Of a DNA stretch of 10,635 bases, positions 5,517 through 10,635 are shown piece after piece; the stretch's first letter is position 1; every line of letters starts with the position of its first letter. The notes under the pieces were generated by a model. That model saw only the letters and a program-made list of their open reading frames with translations. It had not been told where the DNA came from and made no database searches. The translations under genes were made by a program, and so were the position numbers. This DNA is from CAYJIX01 sp964370375 (lineage in GTDB: Bacteria; Desulfobacterota; Desulfovibrionia; Desulfovibrionales; Desulfovibrionaceae): assembly GCA_964370375.1 (NCBI GenBank), contig CAYJIX010000069.1, forward strand, positions 1 to 10,635, written 5' to 3'.

Positions 5517-7748
5517 ATGTCCATAAAAAAACACCTCTCCCGTACTGTGCGTGAACGGCTTGTGCGTTTTTGTGTGGGTATTGGCCTTTGTTGCGCGTTA
5601 ATGACCGTATATGTATGGCAGCCTGATTTTTTGCAGCAACTCAATAGGCATATTTATGACCTATTATTACGAAACAATGCAGGGGGTAAGCCTTCCCCCA
5701 CGCCGGCACTTCTTGATATTGACGAAAAAAGCCTTGCCCATTTCGGGCAATGGCCTTGGCCGCGCCACCTTGTGGGCAAGCTTGTGGCAACACTTACCGA
5801 AAATGGCGCAGCAGCCATTGGATTGGACATTTTACTTGCCGAACCTGACAATGCCTCGGTGCAAAATCTGCAAAAATCCTTTGAACAACATTTTGACATT
5901 ACGCTTCCTTTAGATGGAGTGCCGCAAGAGCTGAAGGATAACGACAAAATATTGGCTGCCATTTTAGCGCAAACCCCTTCGGTTTTAGGCGGCTATGTTC
6001 GTTTTACCGGAGAAAAAAGCCCCCTGCCCCCTTTGCCTTATGCAGAAGGCATTGTTGAGGTAAGACTGCCTGACGGCATTTCGCCCTACACGCAGTTGAT
6101 GCAAGGCGAAGGCGCCACGTTGCCTCTTTTACCGCTACGCACTGTGGCTCCCATAGGTATTATGAATATTGCACCTGATCCTGACGGGATTTTGCGCTCT
6201 GTGCCTTTAGTGATGCAGGTGGATGGGCATTTGTTGATATCGCTTGGTTTGCGCTCGCTCATGCGCGGCCTTAACCTTAATACCTTAACCCTTATAAGTG
6301 GATCTGACGGATTGCAGGCCTTGCGTGTGGGCAAGTACACCTTGCCTGTGGCCCCTGACGGGCGATTTACCTTGGCTTTTCGCGGGCCTCATAATTATTA
6401 TCCCACCTTTAGTGCTGCCGACATTTTGAACAACGCCGTGCCACGCGAAGAGATTGAAGGCCGTATTTTTATTGTGGGCACCTCTGCTGCCGGCTTGCTT
6501 GATATCAGGGCAACCCCGTTTGACGCCGTGTATCCGGGTGCAGAAGTGCACGCCACGGTCATTGATTCTATTTTAAGCCAACGTTTTATCGAAATCCCCT
6601 TTTGGGACCCCGGGGTACAAATAACGGCCATTGGACTATGGGGTTTTTTGGGAACCTTGTTGTTTTCTTTTGTGCCTGCCATGGCCTATCTGCCCATTTT
6701 AGGATTTTGTATGGCAGGTATTGGAGTTGCAAGCTGGTATCTTTTTCAGCAAGGGATGTATTTTTCCCCCCTTTATTCGTTATTGACTGTGGGTTTTTTG
6801 GCCATAAGCATCCTTGTGGTTCGCTTTTGGCAAGAAGCCTATCAAAAACGAACCTTGCGCAACGCCTTTAGCCGCTATATTGCGCCGGATATGGTGGCGC
6901 GCATTGTGGATAGAGGAAAAGCTGTGCTTATGGGTGAAGAGCGCGAAGTAACCATCCTTTTTACGGATATTCGCGGCTTTACAACCATTTCGGAAGGATT
7001 AACGCCAAACCAAGTGGCCCACTTGCTCAATCAATACTTCACGCCCATGACAGCCATTATCCGTGATGCCAAGGGCACTGTGGATAAATTCATCGGCGAT
7101 GCAGTCATGGCTTTTTGGAACGCGCCCCTTGATGTAGCCAATCACCCTTTTCATGCTGTGCATTGTGCGTTAAAAATGCAAGCAGCCCTGGACAAACTTA
7201 ATGTAACACTTGAAGAAGAGCTCGACATCCATCTCACCATGGGCACAGGACTGCATACGGGCAAAGTTTACGTGGGCAACATGGGCAGCACGGAATTGCT
7301 CGATTACACCTGTATTGGGGATTCGGTAAACCTTGCGGCGCGCCTTGAATCTTTATGCGGCCTTTATGGCGTTTCGCTGATGATGAGTAAAGAAACTGTG
7401 GAACAATACACCGCCATAGCCGACAATAACCCTAATTATATTAGGGAATACGTGCCTTATTTTGCCTTGCTTGACGCCATTCGAGTAAAAGGAAAAACCC
7501 AGCCCATTGAAATTTATACAGCTGTTTCCTTGGAGGAACGAATCAAAAGGGAAGCAGAAGCCCAAGCCTTTACCCAAGCAAGACACGCCTATACAGAAGG
7601 TGATTTTAGAAAGGCGCTAACCTATTTTACAGCGTTACAGCAAGAATTTCCACACGTTACAATCTATGAGGTCTATGCGCAACGCTGCCAAAATTTGCTT
7701 ATTTCGCCGCCTGCTGCATGGGATGGCGTTTGGACCTTCCAGCGCTAA
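5517..7748 (+). CDS. CHASE2-domain class III adenylate cyclase
   Basis: This 743-residue membrane enzyme should convert ATP to cAMP in response to an extracytoplasmic signal. A first helix lies near 14-34. The CHASE2 sensor (about 36-360) carries the usual LLDIDEKSLAHFGQWPWPRH and IGLDILLAEPD. Three close helices (about 366-438) precede the catalytic domain (about 475-665). Metal-binding Asp are D484 in FTDIRGFT and D528 in FIGDAVMAFW. Adenine-selecting K524 (VDKFIGD) and D596 (LDYTCIGDSVN), and the transition-state Arg R609 (NLAARLE), are all present, so it should be active and ATP-specific. The tail from about 670 is helical and TPR-like (AEAQAFTQARHAYTEGDFRK) and ends with the WDGVW motif. 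It follows a small zinc-ribbon gene by 31 bases, is divergent from a FecR-domain gene, and converges on an HD-GYP gene. No terminator is clear in the 110-base gap that follows. Confidence 0.94.
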   Translation: MSIKKHLSRTVRERLVRFCVGIGLCCALMTVYVWQPDFLQQLNRHIYDLLLRNNAGGKPSPTPALLDIDEKSLAHFGQWPWPRHLVGKLVATLTENGAAAIGLDILLAEPDNASVQNLQKSFEQHFDITLPLDGVPQELKDNDKILAAILAQTPSVLGGYVRFTGEKSPLPPLPYAEGIVEVRLPDGISPYTQLMQGEGATLPLLPLRTVAPIGIMNIAPDPDGILRSVPLVMQVDGHLLISLGLRSLMRGLNLNTLTLISGSDGLQALRVGKYTLPVAPDGRFTLAFRGPHNYYPTFSAADILNNAVPREEIEGRIFIVGTSAAGLLDIRATPFDAVYPGAEVHATVIDSILSQRFIEIPFWDPGVQITAIGLWGFLGTLLFSFVPAMAYLPILGFCMAGIGVASWYLFQQGMYFSPLYSLLTVGFLAISILVVRFWQEAYQKRTLRNAFSRYIAPDMVARIVDRGKAVLMGEEREVTILFTDIRGFTTISEGLTPNQVAHLLNQYFTPMTAIIRDAKGTVDKFIGDAVMAFWNAPLDVANHPFHAVHCALKMQAALDKLNVTLEEELDIHLTMGTGLHTGKVYVGNMGSTELLDYTCIGDSVNLAARLESLCGLYGVSLMMSKETVEQYTAIADNNPNYIREYVPYFALLDAIRVKGKTQPIEIYTAVSLEERIKREAEAQAFTQARHAYTEGDFRKALTYFTALQQEFPHVTIYEVYAQRCQNLLISPPAAWDGVWTFQR

Positions 7749-7858
7749 ACAGCATATAAAGAGTCCTGCGCAATTCCTTTTTATTTTTGTGCTTGGTGCA
7801 ACTCAAAAAACCTACGACCGTAAACATCGCAACGTTCGGCCTAAAACGTCTGGCCTTA

Positions 7859-9943
7859 TTATGAATATACGTCTGTATTTTCTTGATATTTTTGCTGAAT
7901 ATCCAATATGGTGTCTAAAATTTCCATAAAGCATGTGATCATTTCAGGATCAAAGGCAGTCCCTGAATCCTCTTTTAAGATTTGCAGGGCTGTTTCTATG
8001 GGAAAGGGCTCTTTATAACAACGTGGCGAAATAAGCGCGTCAAACACATCCACAATGGAGGTGATACGTGCTTCAAAGGGAATGTCTTCCCCTGCAAGGG
8101 GCGGCGCGTCGGTACCTGTATAGCCAGTACCGTCCCAGCGTTGATGATGGTGCATGGCTATGGTGGCGGCAAAGCTGTCTAATGTGCTGTTTACATTTTT
8201 AAAAATTGCGGCACCAATACAGCAATGCTTTTCCATAATGCTGCGCTCTTCCGGAGTAAAGCGTCCGGGTTTTTTGAGCACTTTATCAGAAATCCCCACC
8301 TTTCCCACATCATGCAACATGGAACCAAGGCGCAAATAACCTTTTGTTTCAGATATGACAACAGGATCTATATGGCGCTTTTCTGCCCAATGATGGTACA
8401 ATTCAGCAGCCATGGCTCCAACCCTAAAAATATGCGGGCCTGTTTCTGTGGGGTCACGCAGGCGTGCTGTTTCAAGCACACGCAAAAGCATGTCTTTTGT
8501 GGCATAGGCTTTTTCAATGGCTTGTGCACCAACAAAACATAAATCCCCCAAATCATATTCCATTTGTGAGGAAAAAGGCACAATTTCCCCTTCATGCATG
8601 CAATTGATCACCTGCATGACCGCAATCAATTCATTGCGCGGTGACAGAATGGGCAAGGTGCACACAGATACGGTGCCATAGCCTGAAGCCTTATCAAAAG
8701 CATCGTTAAAAGAATACGGCACGCCCTCGGGCAAACGGCGCACGTTGGGAATGTTTAAAACCCTGCGCTGACACGCCACATAACCTGCCACAGATTGCGG
8801 TGTAATAGGGATCCTTGCGTTTAAATACTGACGACGGGCCGCCTGTGAGCTTGTAAAAATAGTATCATTGTGGGAGTAGGAAAACACCAATTCATCCCCT
8901 TCCACAAGGTATATGGTCCCTGCATCGGCATTGCATATTTGACGCGCGCGCAAAAGCAAACTATCGAGCACCGAGTTCATATCAGGAATGTCTAAAAGCT
9001 TGGTGGCAAACCTGCAATTTGTACATTCAGGCCTGCCCGGGGCATAGGGATGCGGCAGGATATTTTTTTGATCGCTATGCAAAGTTAGCCCTTCATAGGC
9101 CATGCGTAAAACACCGCTAAGGCTTGCATCATCTTGTAATAATTTATTGCATAAATTGTCTAAAAACAAATCGTCATGGCTTGGGTCATAGTGCGTGGGT
9201 ACAAAGGTTTTTACACCAAGTTTTTTGACAATAGGCACCCATTGCTCAGTGGCAGAATGGCCCCAGCCCACATGGTTTTTGTAGGTTTCAAGGGTGTATT
9301 GTGAGTCTACAATAGCAATGTCGGCCTCACGCATGCCTTGAAAAAAAGAGGAAGTAAGGTCAAGGCTATCCACATCTTCGCCAAGTTCATGATCACCACT
9401 GTAAAAAACACTGTGTCCGTCATGTTCGATACGAAACGCTGCGGCATGCAAACCGCCGTTGCCATTTTTGCCGTTGTTACCATGACTTGCCGCATGGGTA
9501 GAAACCGTAACGCCTCCTTCCAAATGGATGACTTGCCCGTCAGAAAGAGGAATAATCCTGCGAGAGCTTGGCAACATGTCCCATGTGATAGGAAAAAACG
9601 TCGAAGAAAACAGCGAGTTGATAAATTTTTCAGGCCCCATGCCGCCAATATTTTCAGGAGCATAAATGGTTATGTCCCATGCAGCACTGCTAAGCTGATC
9701 AAAAAAAGGCAGGCCGGCAACATGATCCCAATGGTTATGCGAAAGAAAAAGGACACACTTTTTGGGTTTAAGCGTGTTTTTGCTCTGCATACCAAAACTG
9801 CGCAAACCAGACCCTGCATCTAAAATAATATGCGGTGCCCTAGGCACATCAATGGTATAACATGAAGTGTTGTATCCATACCTCGTTGAAGAGGTGCAGC
9901 CACTGGCAAAAGAACCACGTACACCCCAAAAAGTCACTTCCAT
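7859..9943 (-). CDS. Metallo-beta-lactamase - GAF - HD-GYP signalling protein
   Basis: This soluble 694-residue protein fuses three modules. Residues 1 to about 290 are a metallo-beta-lactamase fold of the phosphodiesterase-like group: start MEVTFWGVRGS, HxHxDH as SHNHWDH (H69, H71, D73, H74), then H154, D184 (SGDHE) and H251 (PTHYDP); all expected metal ligands are present. A linker holds CTNC (307-310). Residues about 320-480 look like a GAF sensor domain. An HD-GYP domain (about 490-680) has H504, HD at 544-545 with K548, H573, HH at 598-599 and D632, so c-di-GMP hydrolysis is likely. The signature, however, reads GTGYT (605-609), with Thr in place of the usual Pro of GYP. The ATG at 9943 follows GAGG with eight bases between. 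No membrane segment is seen. It converges on the adenylate cyclase, 110 bases apart. The substrate of the first domain is unknown; a cyclic nucleotide is possible. Confidence 0.92.
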   Translation of the reverse strand: MEVTFWGVRGSFASGCTSSTRYGYNTSCYTIDVPRAPHIILDAGSGLRSFGMQSKNTLKPKKCVLFLSHNHWDHVAGLPFFDQLSSAAWDITIYAPENIGGMGPEKFINSLFSSTFFPITWDMLPSSRRIIPLSDGQVIHLEGGVTVSTHAASHGNNGKNGNGGLHAAAFRIEHDGHSVFYSGDHELGEDVDSLDLTSSFFQGMREADIAIVDSQYTLETYKNHVGWGHSATEQWVPIVKKLGVKTFVPTHYDPSHDDLFLDNLCNKLLQDDASLSGVLRMAYEGLTLHSDQKNILPHPYAPGRPECTNCRFATKLLDIPDMNSVLDSLLLRARQICNADAGTIYLVEGDELVFSYSHNDTIFTSSQAARRQYLNARIPITPQSVAGYVACQRRVLNIPNVRRLPEGVPYSFNDAFDKASGYGTVSVCTLPILSPRNELIAVMQVINCMHEGEIVPFSSQMEYDLGDLCFVGAQAIEKAYATKDMLLRVLETARLRDPTETGPHIFRVGAMAAELYHHWAEKRHIDPVVISETKGYLRLGSMLHDVGKVGISDKVLKKPGRFTPEERSIMEKHCCIGAAIFKNVNSTLDSFAATIAMHHHQRWDGTGYTGTDAPPLAGEDIPFEARITSIVDVFDALISPRCYKEPFPIETALQILKEDSGTAFDPEMITCFMEILDTILDIQQKYQENTDVYS

Positions 9944-10177
9944 GTTAATAGCCTCATCATTTTATGAAAAATTTTTAAAGACGCTATCATTTTTTTTGCA
10001 TCTTGAAAAGCTGTAAAAACACTGCTTCACAAAGGCCTAGACCTTACGCTAAGCATGATGAATACTTACAAATACACCTGTTTTTACAAAAGTAATGAAG
10101 GATGTGTTTGCAAACAAATGTTACAAATTGCGCGCAAAGAATTGCCCCTACAACAGGCAGTACGACCTAACAACAAA

Positions 10178-10201
10178 GGGGACAGGCTTATGCCCATCCC
10201 C
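10178..10201. terminator. GC-rich hairpin, possible weak terminator
   Basis: GGGGA (10178-10182) pairs with TCCCC (10197-10201) and GGC (10185-10187) with GCC (10192-10194) around a TTAT loop, with a CA/CA internal bulge. On the minus strand it is followed by TTTGTTGTT, an imperfect U-tract. No gene is seen that it would end, unless a leftward transcript arises in the repeats to the right. Confidence 0.4.
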
Positions 10202-10267
10202 TGTGAATGTTTGTATGTTGTTTTTGTCTTTATCTTCTAAACATTCATTTCGCATAAGCGGTTCAAA

Positions 10268-10365
10268 CCCATAACTTCATGGGCTGTAAAGCCTTTTGGC
10301 TATAAAGACTGTGAGTGCCCAAGTAGGTGTGGGGTGGCGTGAAGGCTGCTGTTAAAGGCAACAGC
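10268..10365. repeat. Series of three small hairpins
   Basis: CCCAT/ATGGG (10268-10272, 10279-10283), AGCC/GGCT (10290-10293, 10298-10301, loop TTTT) and GCTGTT/AACAGC (10348-10353, 10360-10365) form consecutive small stems. Together with the REP-like element right after, this looks like an intergenic palindromic repeat cluster or a structured RNA. Confidence 0.4.
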
Positions 10366-10379
10366 CAGCATACCACAAA

Positions 10380-10412
10380 GTCATTGCGAGGAGCTTGCGA
10401 CGTGGCAATCCA
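10380..10412 (+). repeat. REP-like palindromic element
   Basis: ATTGC (10383-10387) and GCAAT (10405-10409) enclose GAGGAGC-TT-GCGACGTG. From memory this matches a widespread intergenic palindromic sequence of the form ATTGCGAGGAGC...GACGTGGCAATC seen in many bacterial genomes. Such elements are usually multicopy and non-coding; translated on the minus strand they give spurious open frames. Confidence 0.65.
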
Positions 10413-10507
10413 CTGCCTTTTTATTCGTGCACTGCTCCCCCTGTTACTAAAGCTATGAACTGCGCCTAAAGGCCACTTGCGCCATTTAGAGCGAAAACAC
10501 ATGGACG

Positions 10508-10533
10508 CTCTGCTCTCTATATCTGTACGGCTC
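10508..10533 (-). repeat. 26-bp dispersed repeat, right copy
   Basis: The reverse complement starts GAGCC and ends GAGAGCAGAG, aligning without gaps to 22-47 with 21 of 26 identities by eye. The flanks do not align, so the conserved unit seems short. It lies next to the tandem palindromes at the right edge. Confidence 0.4.
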
Positions 10534-10551
10534 ATGTTCGTGGAGCCCTTC

Positions 10552-10610
10552 GGGTAGGTGCACCCGTTAGGGTACTTGTGCCCTTTAGGGTACTTGTGCC
10601 CTTTAGGGTA
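10552..10610. repeat. 18-bp tandem palindromic repeat
   Basis: Two identical units GGGTACTTGTGCCCTTTA (10570-10587 and 10588-10605) follow a diverged unit (10552-10569, GGGTAGGTGCACCCGTTA) and precede a partial GGGTA. Each unit can fold on itself (GGGTAC with GTGCCC, one wobble). It is non-coding and intergenic. Confidence 0.75.
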
Positions 10611-10635
10611 TAAACCACGTCACTCATGGCTTTGC

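Larger units (their letters stand above)
9944..10635. other. Repeat-rich non-coding right end
   Basis: No convincing gene was found in these 692 bases. A 61-codon frame at 10055-10240 has no ribosome-binding site and a composition of no clear protein; a minus frame at 10263-10535 is a translation of repeats. The stretch holds the upstream region of the MBL-HD-GYP gene, several hairpins, a REP-like palindrome, a 26-bp dispersed repeat and a tandem 18-bp repeat, listed separately. Confidence 0.65.

Noticed and set aside
7749..7858. Terminator in the convergent gap between cyclase and HD-GYP genes
   Set aside because: Only a 4-bp GGCC pairing and scattered T-runs are visible; no stem good enough to call.
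10055..10240. 61-codon plus-strand frame
   Set aside because: No ribosome-binding site, overlaps a GC-rich hairpin and shows no recognisable domain.
10257..10275. tRNA T-arm-like GGTTCAAACCC
   Set aside because: Flanking bases do not form the five-pair T stem and no acceptor or anticodon arm is found nearby.
10263..10535. 90-codon minus-strand frame
   Set aside because: Runs through the REP-like palindrome and dispersed repeat; typical spurious translation of intergenic repeats.

Overview
The window looks like chromosome of a Gram-negative, motile or surface-attached bacterium. Base composition is moderate to slightly AT-rich. A CitT-type dicarboxylate transporter, a FecR-domain exported protein, a CHASE2 adenylate cyclase and a metallo-beta-lactamase/GAF/HD-GYP protein together resemble Desulfovibrio-like sulfate reducers (Desulfobacterota). 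That placement is inferred from gene content and protein style; no rRNA or taxonomic marker is present. The sequence is draft quality: a run of exactly 100 N (4169-4268) sits inside one gene.

Layout, left to right. 1-495 is non-coding and rich in inverted repeats, with two tandem leftward terminators behind the transporter. 496-1962 (minus) is a DASS/CitT-family anion transporter. 1963-2332 is its control region, with a good ribosome-binding site, a CRP/FNR-like half-palindrome and a perfect 14-bp inverted repeat. 2333-3109 (minus) is a GntR/HutC-type regulator with a UTRA ligand domain, probably the transporter's regulator. 3110-3626 is non-coding and ends in a strong bidirectional terminator. 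3627-5136 (minus) is an exported FecR-domain protein with an Asp-rich repeat region interrupted by the assembly gap. From the divergent control region at 5137-5221, a probable short operon runs rightward: a small zinc-ribbon membrane protein (5222-5485) and a CHASE2-class III adenylate cyclase (5517-7748). Converging on it is a 694-residue MBL-GAF-HD-GYP protein (7859-9943, minus). 9944-10635 is a repeat-rich non-coding tail with a REP-like palindrome, an 18-bp tandem palindromic repeat and a 26-bp sequence related, in inverted orientation, to the left edge.

How the genes may work together (inference). The transporter and GntR regulator form a carbon/anion uptake module. The FecR protein, zinc-ribbon protein, CHASE2 cyclase and HD-GYP protein look like an envelope-sensing second-messenger cluster. 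The cyclase would make cAMP in response to a periplasmic signal; the HD-GYP protein would degrade c-di-GMP and carries a second phosphodiesterase-like fold. A CRP-like site before the transporter could link the two halves, but this is only suggested by sequence.
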